44,838 bases of DNA from Deltaproteobacteria bacterium. GTDB taxonomy: Bacteria > Myxococcota_A > Polyangia > DRWM01 > JAAZOP01. Below, one piece after another: positions 1 through 8,625 of the stretch. The DNA lies in contig JACRCZ010000065.1 in the NCBI GenBank assembly GCA_016218765.1, positions 1 through 44,838 on the forward strand, written 5' to 3'. Within the stretch, counting starts at the first letter, position 1. Each line of letters starts with the position of its first letter. Position numbers and translations under genes: made by a program. A model generated the notes under the pieces. The model was not told where the DNA came from. It searched no databases and was given only the letters and a program-made list of their open reading frames with translations.

Positions 1-120
1 GGCCCTTCGACTTGGCTCAGGGCAGGCCCTTCGACTTGGCTCAGGGCAGGCCCTTCGACTTGGCTCAGGGCAGGCCCTTCGACTTGGCTCAGGGCAGGCC
101 CTTCGACCTGGCTCAGGGCA
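1..120 (+). repeat. Tandem array 1 of the CCCTTCGAC...GCTCAGGGC repeat (24-bp units)
   Basis: Five head-to-tail 24-bp units begin at 1, 25, 49, 73 and 97. The core reads CCCTTCGACTTGGCTCAGGG, and the fifth unit has CTGG instead of TTGG. Each unit ends in short inverted arms (GCCCT and AGGGC). The window opens inside the array, so more copies may lie upstream. It ends 13 bases before the start of the RCC1 lipoprotein gene. The same core recurs at 2474-2700, 15328-15347 and 31285-31348, always in the same orientation. Confidence 0.95.
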
Positions 121-133
121 GGCTCGGCCAGAG

Positions 134-2455
134 GTGGGGAGGCGGGGAGGGGAGGGTACGACTGGGGCGGGTTGGGGCGTCGTCGTGGTCTTCGTCCTTG
201 CCGCCGCCGTGTTGGTCCTTTCCGTCGCCGGCTGTCGTGGCAAGCAATCGGCGGCCCCTGCGCCGGGGCGTACGGTGCCGGGGGAGTGGATCGGCCTGGA
301 TGTTCCCGCGGATGCGTCTACGCCGGCGATTGGCGACACGCTTGCCGTCGTCGTGGCGCCAGATGCCGCCGTCGAGGTGACGGCCGAGGCGGACCCGGTC
401 GCGGTGACGCCGCCTCCGGCGACGCTGGCTGTCGGCGAGGGCCACGCGTGCTGGATCCGGCCCGACCGGCGCGTGGTGTGCTGGGGCGAGAACGACGCGG
501 GGCAGGTGGATGGGCGACCGGGGCCCACCGGTGGGCCGCGCGTGGTGCCGGGCGTGGTGGATGCGGTGGAGATCGCCGCCGGTGGGGGTTGCTCGTGTGC
601 TCGCACCGGCGACGGGCGCGTGGTCTGCTGGGGCCGCTGCGACGCCATGCGCCGGGAGGATCGACCGGGCTACGGGGATCGCCGCTACAACCGCTGGTGG
701 GGCTCGACCGCTGGAGGCTTCGGCTGTTCGATCGCGTCGGCCGGCCGGATCTACTGCTCGCGCGACGGTACGGCCGGTTCGACGCGCCGGGAATCGGAGT
801 TCGTCGACTTCGCGGCCCCCGTGGCGGACGCGGCAGTGACCGCGGAGCTGGTTTGCGTCCGCGATGCGCAAGGCGCGGTGGCGTGTCTTGGCACGGCGGA
901 TCGCGCCGAGCGTACGGGCGGCGAGCGATTCTGGCTGCCGCATCCCGTCGAGGGGCTTGCGGGCGCGGCGCGCCTGGTGCCCGGAGCCGGCATGATCTGC
1001 GCGCTGAAGGCGACCGGGAAGGTATCGTGCGTGCTGCCGCGTCCCGTGACGACACGCGACGCCGGGCCGGGTTCCCCCGGTCTGGCGGTGCTCGACGTGA
1101 TGCTCGACGATGCGGCAGAGCTGGCCGGGCGGGTCGCGTTCTGTGCGGCACGGCGAGGCGGTGCGGCGGCGTGCTGGGGCGAGCCGGTTGCCCCCGCGGA
1201 CGGCGGCCTACCCGGGCGCATCGACCCGGTCGCGGTTGCCGGTGCGACGGGGCTGACCGCCATCGCCGTGGACGAGATCGCCTGCGGCCTGGACGACGCC
1301 GGGATACTGTACTGTTGGGACGTCGCGGAGCTGGCGGGCGGCGGCCGTGTCCGGTCCCTCGGCAGCCTCGGCGTTACCGGCATTGCCGGAGGCGTGCAGG
1401 TCGCCGTGCGCTCGGACGTCGCCTGCGTGCGCGACACGTCCGGCATTGTCTATTGCCGGCGCCCCGGCGACGCCGCCGCACTCCCCGTGCCGCTCGTGAC
1501 CGATGCCGTGAACATCGTTGCCGCGCACGACGGGTTTTGCGCGTTGCGTCGTGGCGGCTGGCTGAGCTGCTGGCCGGCGGACAATCCGGTGGCCGAGAGC
1601 GACGTGTTCACCGCGTCGTTCGCGCGCCAGCTTTCGTACGACGTGGACCGGGATCGCCTGGACGGCGTCGGTCTCGCGGCGATGGGCGAGGACATCTGCA
1701 TCGCCGTCGACGGGGCGTGGGATTGCTGGCAGCGAACCCTGGATGCCGCGCACCGGCCCGAGACCGCCGTCGTCGCCGGTGTGCCCGACCCGGCGCAGCT
1801 CGCGATCGGCGACGGCAGCTTGTACGCCCTGTCGCGCGCCGGGGCGGTCATACGCTGGAGCGACGCCGGCGGCCGCGTCAAGGCCACGCCGGTCGAAGAG
1901 CTTGCCGGCGCCGTCGCCGTCGCCCCACCGACCGACCGCGGGCCGTGCGCCCTCATGCCGGACGGCGCCGTGGCGTGCATGACCGGCGAGGACATCGAAA
2001 TCCGGGGCGCCATCCGGGGTCTCGAGAGCGGCGTTGTGACCCTCGCCGGCGGCCGGCATGGCCGCGGTTGCGCAGTGATGCGTGACGGGACCGCGCGTTG
2101 CTGGGTGCGGGACCCGGAGTTCCATGCCCCGATGCCGACCGCGACCCCGGTCGCCGGCGTCGACGGCGTCCTCGCCCTGGCGGTCGGCGAGACGCACGTC
2201 TGCGCGCTGCTCGCCGGAAGCGACGTCATCTGCTGGGGCGACGACAATCACCACGGCCAGCTCGGCCGCCCCTCTTCGGATAGACCCGCTGCGCCGGCAT
2301 TGGTCGCCGGCCTTCCCCCGGTCGCGGAGATCGCGGCGGGCTGGTTTTCCACGTGCGCGATCACGAAGAGCGGCGAGGTCTGGTGCTGGGGCTCGCGCGA
2401 CGATCCCGAAAACGGGTGGCGGCCGCGGCGGATCGAGGGACTGCTCGAGCTGTGA
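134..2455 (+). CDS. RCC1-repeat (beta-propeller) lipoprotein
   Basis: A 773-residue predicted lipoprotein. The N-terminus has arginines, a hydrophobic stretch (about residues 16-30) and a lipobox LSVAGC with Cys34, so it should be anchored in the cell envelope. The rest is built of RCC1-type repeats of about 50 residues, recognisable by recurrent C-x-W-G and C-W-G motifs (for example CWGENDAGQVDG near residue 116 and ICWGDDNHHGQLG near residue 700). Such repeats fold as a beta-propeller in eukaryotic RCC1; bacterial versions are common in myxobacteria and usually lack a known ligand. Many paired cysteines suggest disulfides and an extracytoplasmic location. The GTG start at 134 is the best available but has no strong ribosome-binding site. 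The gene lies between two repeat arrays, so its promoter must be inside or upstream of array 1. Function unknown. Confidence 0.85.
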   Translation: MGRRGGEGTTGAGWGVVVVFVLAAAVLVLSVAGCRGKQSAAPAPGRTVPGEWIGLDVPADASTPAIGDTLAVVVAPDAAVEVTAEADPVAVTPPPATLAVGEGHACWIRPDRRVVCWGENDAGQVDGRPGPTGGPRVVPGVVDAVEIAAGGGCSCARTGDGRVVCWGRCDAMRREDRPGYGDRRYNRWWGSTAGGFGCSIASAGRIYCSRDGTAGSTRRESEFVDFAAPVADAAVTAELVCVRDAQGAVACLGTADRAERTGGERFWLPHPVEGLAGAARLVPGAGMICALKATGKVSCVLPRPVTTRDAGPGSPGLAVLDVMLDDAAELAGRVAFCAARRGGAAACWGEPVAPADGGLPGRIDPVAVAGATGLTAIAVDEIACGLDDAGILYCWDVAELAGGGRVRSLGSLGVTGIAGGVQVAVRSDVACVRDTSGIVYCRRPGDAAALPVPLVTDAVNIVAAHDGFCALRRGGWLSCWPADNPVAESDVFTASFARQLSYDVDRDRLDGVGLAAMGEDICIAVDGAWDCWQRTLDAAHRPETAVVAGVPDPAQLAIGDGSLYALSRAGAVIRWSDAGGRVKATPVEELAGAVAVAPPTDRGPCALMPDGAVACMTGEDIEIRGAIRGLESGVVTLAGGRHGRGCAVMRDGTARCWVRDPEFHAPMPTATPVAGVDGVLALAVGETHVCALLAGSDVICWGDDNHHGQLGRPSSDRPAAPALVAGLPPVAEIAAGWFSTCAITKSGEVWCWGSRDDPENGWRPRRIEGLLEL

Positions 2456-2473
2456 GCTGCAAGCTGTAAGCCA

Positions 2474-2700
2474 CCCTTCGACGGGCTCAGGGCGGGCCCT
2501 TCGACGGGCTCAGGGCGGGCCCTTCGACGGGCTCAGGGCGGGCCCTTCGACGGGCGCAGGGCGGGCCCTTCGACGGGCGCAGGGCGGGCCCTTCGACGAG
2601 CTCAGGGCAGGCCCTTCGACGAGCTCAGGGCGGGCCCTTCGACGGGCTCAGGGCGGGCCCTTCGACGGGCTCAGGGCAGGCCCTTCGACGAGCTCAGGGC
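2474..2700 (+). repeat. Tandem array 2 of the CCCTTCGAC...GCTCAGGGC repeat (23-bp units)
   Basis: Ten units begin every 23 bases from 2474 to 2681. The two bases after CCCTTCGACG vary (GG or AG), as does CTC versus CGC; the last unit is CCCTTCGACGAGCTCAGGGC. The array fills the gap between two convergent genes. Its final unit contains the stop codon of cinA (TGA on the minus strand, 2694-2696), so it marks the exact end of that reading frame. It is preceded by a short echo, GCTGCAAGCTGTAAGC, directly after the RCC1 gene stop. Confidence 0.95.
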
Positions 2701-3929
2701 GAACGAGCGACCAGCTTCCTTCGCAGCCACTCGAGAGCGGTGGCGGCGGCCATGGAGCGGACGCGGTCGCGGCCGCGGATGCCGAAGCGGACGGTGCGGG
2801 TCGAGGTTGCGTGGGGGAGGGCGAGTCCGAAGCAGACGAGGCCGACGGGTTTTTGCGGGCTGCCGCCGTCGGGGCCGGCGATGCCGGTGATCGAGACGCC
2901 GACGTCGGCGGCGGCGGCGCGGCGCACGGCCTCGGCCATGGCCCCCGCGCACTCCTCGCTCACGGCACCGTGCTCGGCCAGGAGGGTTGCCGGCACGCCG
3001 AGCAGCCCGGTCTTGACGTCGTTGGAGTAGGCGACGACGCCGCCCTTGAACCACGCGGAGCTGCCGGGGACCTCGGTGGCGAGCGCGGCGGCGCCGCCGG
3101 CGGTGCACGATTCGGCGAGCGCCATGGTCCAGCCGCGCGCGAGCAGGAGCCGGCCCACGACCTGCGGCAGCGTCTCGTCGTCTTCGCCGAGGAGATCCTC
3201 GCCCAGGCGGGCGCGCACCTCGATGGCCGCGCGCGCGAGCGGTTCCGCGGCGTCGGTTTCGCCGTAGAGCAGGATCGAGTTGAACGGGAGCCAGGTCTTG
3301 TAGCCGAGGCGCACGCCGGCGGGCAGGGCGAGGTCCGCGAGCCGATCCTGGAGCACGGATTCGCCCACGCCGCAGACGTGGAAGCGCCGGCGCAAGAGCG
3401 GCGCCGAGCCCTGTTCCTGGAGCCACGGGAACAGGTGTCGGTCGGCCATGACGTGCAGCTCGTGCGGCGGACCCGGGAAGAAGAACGCGCGAGCGCGTCC
3501 CAGGTCGACGGCGAATCCCGGAGCCGTCCCGGCCGGATTCTCCAGCAGCGCGGTGCCGCGGGGCAGCAGCGCCTGCTTCCGGTTGCTGGGCGTCATGGGC
3601 CGTCCGATGACGCGGAAGCGCGCGCGGATCTGCTCCAGCGCCTCCGCCCTTTCTTCCAGCGGCACGCCCAGCGCCTTCCCGACGGCCTCGGTGGTGACGT
3701 CGTCCGTGGTCGGTCCGAGGCCGCCGGTGGAGATCAGCAGGTCGCAATCCCGGGACGAGTCGAGCAGCAGGCGTGCGAGCAGGTCGAGATCGTCGGGGGC
3801 GGACGCGGTGCCCAGGACCCGGATCCCGCGGTCGAAGAGGCGCTCGGCCAGCCAGGCCGAGTTCGTGTCGAGAGTCGCGCCGGTGGTGATCTCGTCACCC
3901 TGGGCCACGATGCGGGCGGTCTTGGCCAT
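2694..3929 (-). CDS. cinA: CinA: nicotinamide-nucleotide amidase / competence-damage protein
   Basis: 411 residues, the usual length of full CinA. The N-terminal half is the MoaB/Mog-like domain, with the signature STGGLGPTTDD near residue 67. The C-terminal third is the PncC amidase domain, with AESCTAGG (Ser274), the YSNDVK segment (Tyr301, Lys306) and SITGIAGPDGG. PncC converts nicotinamide mononucleotide to nicotinate mononucleotide in cytoplasmic pyridine-nucleotide recycling; the N-terminal domain of some CinA proteins is an ADP-ribose pyrophosphatase. I chose ATG 3929 because GAGGTG lies 7-8 bases upstream; a GTG at 3938 in the same frame has no room for one. It starts 10 bases after the lipoprotein gene and is probably co-transcribed with it. 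The stop codon lies inside the last unit of repeat array 2. Confidence 0.95.
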   Translation of the reverse strand: MAKTARIVAQGDEITTGATLDTNSAWLAERLFDRGIRVLGTASAPDDLDLLARLLLDSSRDCDLLISTGGLGPTTDDVTTEAVGKALGVPLEERAEALEQIRARFRVIGRPMTPSNRKQALLPRGTALLENPAGTAPGFAVDLGRARAFFFPGPPHELHVMADRHLFPWLQEQGSAPLLRRRFHVCGVGESVLQDRLADLALPAGVRLGYKTWLPFNSILLYGETDAAEPLARAAIEVRARLGEDLLGEDDETLPQVVGRLLLARGWTMALAESCTAGGAAALATEVPGSSAWFKGGVVAYSNDVKTGLLGVPATLLAEHGAVSEECAGAMAEAVRRAAAADVGVSITGIAGPDGGSPQKPVGLVCFGLALPHATSTRTVRFGIRGRDRVRSMAAATALEWLRRKLVARSP

Positions 3930-3939
3930 GCCATGCACC

Positions 3940-4632
3940 TCAGTCGAAGATCTCGACCAGCACGAGCAGCAGCGAGTGGACCTGCGGGAGGAAGCACGGC
4001 TCGTCGCTGCTCACGGTCAGGAGCTCGGAGCCGACGCGGGCGAAGATGCGGCTCTCGGCCACGCCGGGGGTCGGGTCTTCCATGCGGTGTGCGCCCGCGA
4101 CTTCCTCCAGGTGGGCCTGGGCGATCGCGCGGCGCACGTCCTCCATCTCCGTCCCGCTCAGGGTCTTGCCGGCGGCCCAGCTCCCGTCGGCCTGCCGCGA
4201 CTCGACAAGGCCGTTCTGGCGGATGCGGATGCCCGTCGGCGTCCCGGTCGGGGGCACGATCGACGACTCGACGAGCACGTCCGCCGGCGGGAGCTCGGCG
4301 ACGTCCGCGCGAGCTTCGTGCGAGCAGACGGGAGTCCGATCGATCGGCTCGGCCGCCGGCGGCACGATCGATCGGGGAGGGGCGGGCTGCACGACGGCGC
4401 TCGACCCGGGGGCCTGCCCGGCGCCGGCTGCGGTTTCGCGGGTTTCCGGAGTCGGGGGTGGCGCGGGCGAGGCGTCGCGCGTGGACGCGAGGTCGGCGCC
4501 CGGCCGGCCCGGCGCCTGCTCCTTGCGTGCGCACGCCGTGTCCGCCGGCAGGGAAGCCGCCATGGCCAGGAGGGCGAGCGCGACGTGGGAGACCCGCGCG
4601 GCGGTCCGTCGGTCGGTCGTGGTGCTTCGCAT
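3940..4632 (-). CDS. Small proline-rich lipoprotein of unknown function
   Basis: 230 residues from ATG 4632. The signal peptide is ARVSHVALALLAMAASLPAD followed by TAC, a somewhat weak lipobox with Cys at about residue 34. A proline/alanine-rich linker (about residues 38-95) follows, then a domain of about 130 residues containing GIRIRQNGLVESRQADGSW and a conserved-looking tail with two cysteines. The C-terminal region looks like a small globular envelope domain, but I do not recognise the family. The reading frame is open further upstream to 4749, but that extension runs into low-complexity repeat DNA and looks spurious. It lies 10 bases before cinA and probably shares its transcript. Confidence 0.7.
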   Translation of the reverse strand: MRSTTTDRRTAARVSHVALALLAMAASLPADTACARKEQAPGRPGADLASTRDASPAPPPTPETRETAAGAGQAPGSSAVVQPAPPRSIVPPAAEPIDRTPVCSHEARADVAELPPADVLVESSIVPPTGTPTGIRIRQNGLVESRQADGSWAAGKTLSGTEMEDVRRAIAQAHLEEVAGAHRMEDPTPGVAESRIFARVGSELLTVSSDEPCFLPQVHSLLLVLVEIFD

Positions 4633-4708
4633 CGCGGTTCTCCCGGGCCCCTCGCGGCCGAGGCGAGAGAATGGCACGACGGGGGAATGGAGAACAGTTG
4701 AACGTTCG

Positions 4709-4803
4709 GGAATGGGGAACGGGAACAAGGAACAAGGAGCAAGGAACAAGGGAACGGAACGGGGGAACGGAACGGGGGAACGGAACGGGGGAACGGAACG
4801 GGA
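4709..4803. repeat. GGAACGG/GGAACAAGG low-complexity repeat with four exact 13-bp units
   Basis: A purine-rich tract made of GGAAC-type steps. It begins as GGGGAACGGGAACAAGGAAC and settles into four exact units of GGAACGGAACGGG at 4751-4802. It lies between the divergent lipoprotein (ends upstream at 4632) and the sugar dehydrogenase (starts at 4840), so it sits in the region where both promoters would be expected. No other copy occurs in this window. Confidence 0.9.
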
Positions 4804-4839
4804 TCGTGATTAGGTTGGGGGGCTTGGGAGGTCGGAGAC

Positions 4840-6282
4840 ATGGACACAACCGGTCGGGGGACGGGGCGGGCGGCCGGGTTTCCGCATCGCCTGGTCGTGG
4901 TCGTCGCGTTGCTCGGGCTCGGGTGTGACGGGTGCGGGTGCGACGGCGTGGCGGTGGGTGGGGATGGGGGGGGAGAGGATGGGGAGGGCGGGGACGGAGG
5001 GGACGAGGGGAGAGGGGATGGGGAGGGCGGGGACGGGGAGGGCGGGGACGGGGAGGGCGGGGATGGCGAGGGCGGGGACGGGGCGGTGGTGATAGATTCG
5101 TGTTTCGGTCCGGCGTCGGCGGCGGTGGACGGGGCGGCGGTGCCCGACGGGTTTTGCGCGTGGACGTGGGCCGATGGGCTTTCGGCGCCGCGGGGGATCA
5201 AAGTCGCGCCGAACGGGGACGTGCTGGTGATCGAGCGCGGGTCGAACCGGGTGATGGTGCTGTTCGACGAGGACGGCGACGGCACCTCCGGGCCGGGCGA
5301 GCGGGCGGTGGTGGCGGCAGCTTCCGGACTCAACCACGGAATCGCGCTGCGCGACGGGTACCTGTACGCCTCGAGCGCGACGACCGTCTGGCGCTGGGCG
5401 TACCCGCCGGGGGCAAGGACCGAGCTGGGGGTGCCGGAGACGGTGGTGCGGGACATCCCGGCGGGGGGGCACTCGACGCGCACGCTGGCGTTCGACGCCG
5501 AGGGTCGGCTGTACGTCAGCGTGGGCTCGGGCAGCAACGTCGATCCGGATTTCTCTCGCGCGCGGGTGCGTCGCTTCGTGGTCGGGAGCCTGCCGGCGGG
5601 TGGGCTGGCGTTCGACGGGGGAGAGGCGTTCGCGGACGGGCTGCGCAACGAGGTCGGGCTGGCGTTCGACGGGGCGGGGCGCCTGTGGGGCGTCGAGAAC
5701 GGGATCGACGAGCTTCACCGAGCCGACTTGGGCGGCGACATCCACCAGGACAACCCCGGCGAGGAGCTGAACCTCTTCGACGTCGCCGGGCGCTTCTACG
5801 GGTATCCGTACTGCTGGAGCGAGTTCCTGCTTCCTGTCGGTACGGGGCTGGGCCCTGGAGCGCAGTGGGCGGATCCGGGATTCCTGGGCGACGGCACGCA
5901 TGACGACGCGTGGTGCCGGGATCCGGCGAACGTGGTGCCACCGTCGCTGGTCCTTCCGGCGCATACCGCGCCGCTGGGGCTGGTGTTCTACGACGGTCCG
6001 TCGTTTCCGGACGGGGCGCGGGGCGACGCGTTCGTCGCGCTGCACGGCTCGTGGAACCGCGACGTGCCGATCGGGTACAAGGTGGTGCGCGTGTTCTTCG
6101 AGGGCGGCGACCGCCCGCTGCGCTGGGAGTCCTTCTTCGAGTACGGCGGTCCGGGCGATCGAGCGGCCGAGTGGACCCACCGGCCGGTCGATGTCGCGCT
6201 CGGCTCCCGCGGCGAGCTGCTGGTGACCAGCGACGCGTCGGGCGTGATCATCGCGATCGGGTACACTTCCCTCTCTCCCTGA
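4840..6282 (+). CDS. PQQ-dependent sugar (sorbosone/glucose-type) dehydrogenase lipoprotein
   Basis: 480 residues. The signal peptide ends in LLGLGC (Cys29), a lipobox, so the enzyme is probably tethered in the envelope. Residues about 36-86 are a Gly/Glu/Asp linker encoded by 15-bp repeats (GEGGD units). The rest matches the soluble PQQ glucose dehydrogenase / L-sorbosone dehydrogenase beta-propeller family: APRGIKVAPNGDVLVIERGS, a GLNHGIAL segment, RTLAFDAEGRLYVSVGSGSN and the late ALHGSWNRDVPIGYKV signature. The family oxidises aldoses or related alcohols using PQQ; the natural substrate here cannot be told from sequence, and no PQQ synthesis genes are in the window. ATG 4840 has GGGAGGTCGG upstream. 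The gene ends 42 bases before the radical SAM gene. Confidence 0.88.
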   Translation: MDTTGRGTGRAAGFPHRLVVVVALLGLGCDGCGCDGVAVGGDGGGEDGEGGDGGDEGRGDGEGGDGEGGDGEGGDGEGGDGAVVIDSCFGPASAAVDGAAVPDGFCAWTWADGLSAPRGIKVAPNGDVLVIERGSNRVMVLFDEDGDGTSGPGERAVVAAASGLNHGIALRDGYLYASSATTVWRWAYPPGARTELGVPETVVRDIPAGGHSTRTLAFDAEGRLYVSVGSGSNVDPDFSRARVRRFVVGSLPAGGLAFDGGEAFADGLRNEVGLAFDGAGRLWGVENGIDELHRADLGGDIHQDNPGEELNLFDVAGRFYGYPYCWSEFLLPVGTGLGPGAQWADPGFLGDGTHDDAWCRDPANVVPPSLVLPAHTAPLGLVFYDGPSFPDGARGDAFVALHGSWNRDVPIGYKVVRVFFEGGDRPLRWESFFEYGGPGDRAAEWTHRPVDVALGSRGELLVTSDASGVIIAIGYTSLSP

Positions 6283-6324
6283 GCTCCCCGGCCGCGGTAC
6301 ACTTCGCCGGACGGGAGGACAGCG

Positions 6325-8625
6325 ATGCGCATTGCCCTGGTCGGAGCGGAGTTCGAGGAGAACCTTGCGATCCGGTACATCCGCGGCGCGTTGGAGGCCG
6401 ACGGGCACGAGGTGGTGCAGATCGTCTTCAACGACCCTGGGGCGCTGGAGCCCGCGGCGCGGCGGCTGGCCGAATCGGGGGCGGAGCTGGCGGGGTTCTC
6501 GCTGGTCTTCACGCGCCGGGCGCGGCAGTTCGCGGCGCTGGCGCGCCGCGCGCGCGAGCTGGGTTTCCGCGGGCATCTCACGGCCGGGGGCCACTTCGCG
6601 ACGTTCAACGCCGAGGCGCTGCTGGGGGAGGTCGACGCGTTCGACTCGGTCGTCTGCGGCGAGGGCGAGCTGCCGATGCGGCGTCTGGCTCGCGGACTGG
6701 AGCGGCTGGACGACGTGCGCGGTCTCGTGTGGCGCGATGCCGACGGCGGCATCGTGCGCAACCCGGCGGCGGACAAGCCCGCCGACCTCGACGCGCTTGC
6801 CTGGCCCGCGCACCGCAGGCCGTACGATCGGTATCTCGGGTTCCCGATCGCGAACGTGCTCGGGTCGCGGGGCTGCACGCACTCCTGCGCCTTCTGTTCC
6901 ATCGCCGCCTGGCACGCGCACTGCGGGGGCGCGCGGTTCCGGATGCGGAGCCCGGGGAACGTGGCGGACGAGCTGGCGGCGTTGTGGCGCGAGGGCGTGC
7001 GCATCTTCAACTTCCACGACGACAACTTCCTGCCGGGCTCGCGCGAGGAGGCCTTCGTGCGGGTGCGTGCGCTGGGCGACGAGCTGCGTGCGCGCGGCGT
7101 GGGCCGCATCGGCTTCGCGATCAAGGCTCGTCCGGACGAGGTGGACCTGGAGCTGTTCGCGCTGCTGCGGTCGATGGGTCTGTTCCGGGTGTTTCTGGGA
7201 ATCGAGGCCGGGACGGCGGATTCGCTCTGCCGGCTGGGCCGCGGGCAGTCGCTGGACGACAATCGCCGGGCGCTGGACGTGATGGGGCGTCTGGACCTTC
7301 ACGCCTGTTTCAACCTGCTGCTTTTCAACCCGGACTCGACGCTGGAGGACGTGGCGGCGAACGTGGCGTTCCTGCGGGAGCGTCCCGGCAATCCGATGAA
7401 TTTCTGTCGCACGGAGATCTACGCCGGGACGCCTTTGGAGCGCCGGCTGCGGGCGCGGGGCCGGCTCCTGGGGGACTGGTGGGGCTGGGACTACCGCATG
7501 GCGGATCCGCGAGCGGAGCGGGCGTTCCAGGCGGCCTTCGCGGCGTTCCGGGAGCGCAACTACGGGGAGCGCGGGCTGCACCACACGACGATGCGGGTCG
7601 ACTACGAGTACCAGGTGTTCGAGCATTTTCATGGCCGGGACGAGGGGCTGCGCCGGCGGGTGAAGGCGTTCGTCGTCGATGCGAACCTGGACACCTGCTC
7701 GCGGCTGGAGGAGCTGCTGGGGCGAGTGGGGGCGGGCTTCGGCGGCGAGGCGGAGGAGCGGGCGTGGACGGCGGCGGCGGCGGCGCGGGTGCGCGAGGCC
7801 GACGCGCGTCTGGTCGCGGGGGCGGAGCGGATTCTCGACGACGTGCGGGACGCGGTGGCGGCGCGTGCGGGGCGGCGTCGTGCGGCGTGGGCGCGCAAGG
7901 CCGCGGCCGCGGGGCTTGCGGCGGCGCTTGCGGCCGCGCCTGCGTGCAAGAAGGGGCCGAACGACGGCACGAGCCATCCGACGGAGATGGCGCCGGAGCC
8001 GGAGCAGATCGACTACTCGACGGTGATGTGCGAGATGGTCGCGCCGCCGCCGGAGCCCGCGGACGCGGGGACGGCGATGCGGGAGATGGTGCCCGAGCCT
8101 CCGGAGGACGCAGGTACGGCTGCGGCGGATGCGGCGCCGGCCGAGGTTGCCGCTGCGGTCGAAGGCGGCGGGTCCGACGTTGCCGCTGCGGCCGAGGTCT
8201 CCGCGGACGCGGTTCCTGCGATTGTCGACTCCGCGGTGCTGCGCTCGTGGTTCGATTCGGCGGCGATGTGGCGGCTGGCGGAGGAGATCGTGCCTTCGCG
8301 GCGGCTGCAGGTGGAGCTGTGGATCGGGGGGGACGGGCAGGTGACGCACGCCGATCTGCACGGGATTTCGTTACGGGCCGAGCGCAAGGAGGTGCTGGTG
8401 GAGTACCTCGAGTCGCTGGACGCGGGGGGCCAGGGGGGTCCGGCGGGGCGGTATCTGTTCGAGGTCACGCGCGAGCAGCTCGACGAGGTGCGCGCGGCCA
8501 ATTCCATCATCTACGAGGAGGCGCCGTATCCGTACCCGGACACGCACATGCACGAGCGTGTGCCCGAGCCGTCGCACACGCGCGAGATGATCGCGCCGCC
8601 GCCGGAGGTGGAGAAGAAGAAGTAG
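6325..8625 (+). CDS. B12-binding-domain radical SAM protein with an embedded lipobox-like segment
   Basis: 766 residues from ATG 6325 (GGGAGGACAGCG upstream). Residues 1-150 form a cobalamin-binding Rossmann-like domain (LTAGGHFATFNAEALL; CGEGELPMRRL). Residues about 170-400 are a radical SAM core with the 4Fe-4S motif RGCTHSCAFCS (Cys-x3-Cys-x2-Cys). This architecture is typical of B12-dependent methylases and cyclases of the BchE/HpnR type; the substrate is unknown. After a helical region comes ARKAAAAGLAAALAAAPAC (Cys541), which reads exactly like a lipoprotein signal peptide, then a Pro/Glu/Asp/Met-rich stretch with recurring EMV-PP motifs and a small domain (about 640-725). A GTG at 7855 could start a separate lipoprotein but lacks a clear ribosome-binding site. 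The last 119 bases overlap the convergent GtrA-like gene. Confidence 0.85.
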   Translation: MRIALVGAEFEENLAIRYIRGALEADGHEVVQIVFNDPGALEPAARRLAESGAELAGFSLVFTRRARQFAALARRARELGFRGHLTAGGHFATFNAEALLGEVDAFDSVVCGEGELPMRRLARGLERLDDVRGLVWRDADGGIVRNPAADKPADLDALAWPAHRRPYDRYLGFPIANVLGSRGCTHSCAFCSIAAWHAHCGGARFRMRSPGNVADELAALWREGVRIFNFHDDNFLPGSREEAFVRVRALGDELRARGVGRIGFAIKARPDEVDLELFALLRSMGLFRVFLGIEAGTADSLCRLGRGQSLDDNRRALDVMGRLDLHACFNLLLFNPDSTLEDVAANVAFLRERPGNPMNFCRTEIYAGTPLERRLRARGRLLGDWWGWDYRMADPRAERAFQAAFAAFRERNYGERGLHHTTMRVDYEYQVFEHFHGRDEGLRRRVKAFVVDANLDTCSRLEELLGRVGAGFGGEAEERAWTAAAAARVREADARLVAGAERILDDVRDAVAARAGRRRAAWARKAAAAGLAAALAAAPACKKGPNDGTSHPTEMAPEPEQIDYSTVMCEMVAPPPEPADAGTAMREMVPEPPEDAGTAAADAAPAEVAAAVEGGGSDVAAAAEVSADAVPAIVDSAVLRSWFDSAAMWRLAEEIVPSRRLQVELWIGGDGQVTHADLHGISLRAERKEVLVEYLESLDAGGQGGPAGRYLFEVTREQLDEVRAANSIIYEEAPYPYPDTHMHERVPEPSHTREMIAPPPEVEKKK

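Noticed and set aside
113..943. Long antisense open frames overlapping the RCC1 gene and similar frames on both strands elsewhere
   Set aside because: In DNA this GC-rich, long open frames arise by chance opposite real genes. These have arginine/proline/alanine-rich, low-complexity products with no recognisable domain.
1..2700. CRISPR array as an explanation for the tandem repeats
   Set aside because: The units are contiguous, 23-24 bp, with no unique spacers between them and no cas genes nearby.
2082..4928. A 948-residue plus-strand frame running through array 2 and over cinA
   Set aside because: It translates the repeat array and the antisense of cinA and the lipoprotein. The opposite strand has clear protein families, and the frame has no domain.
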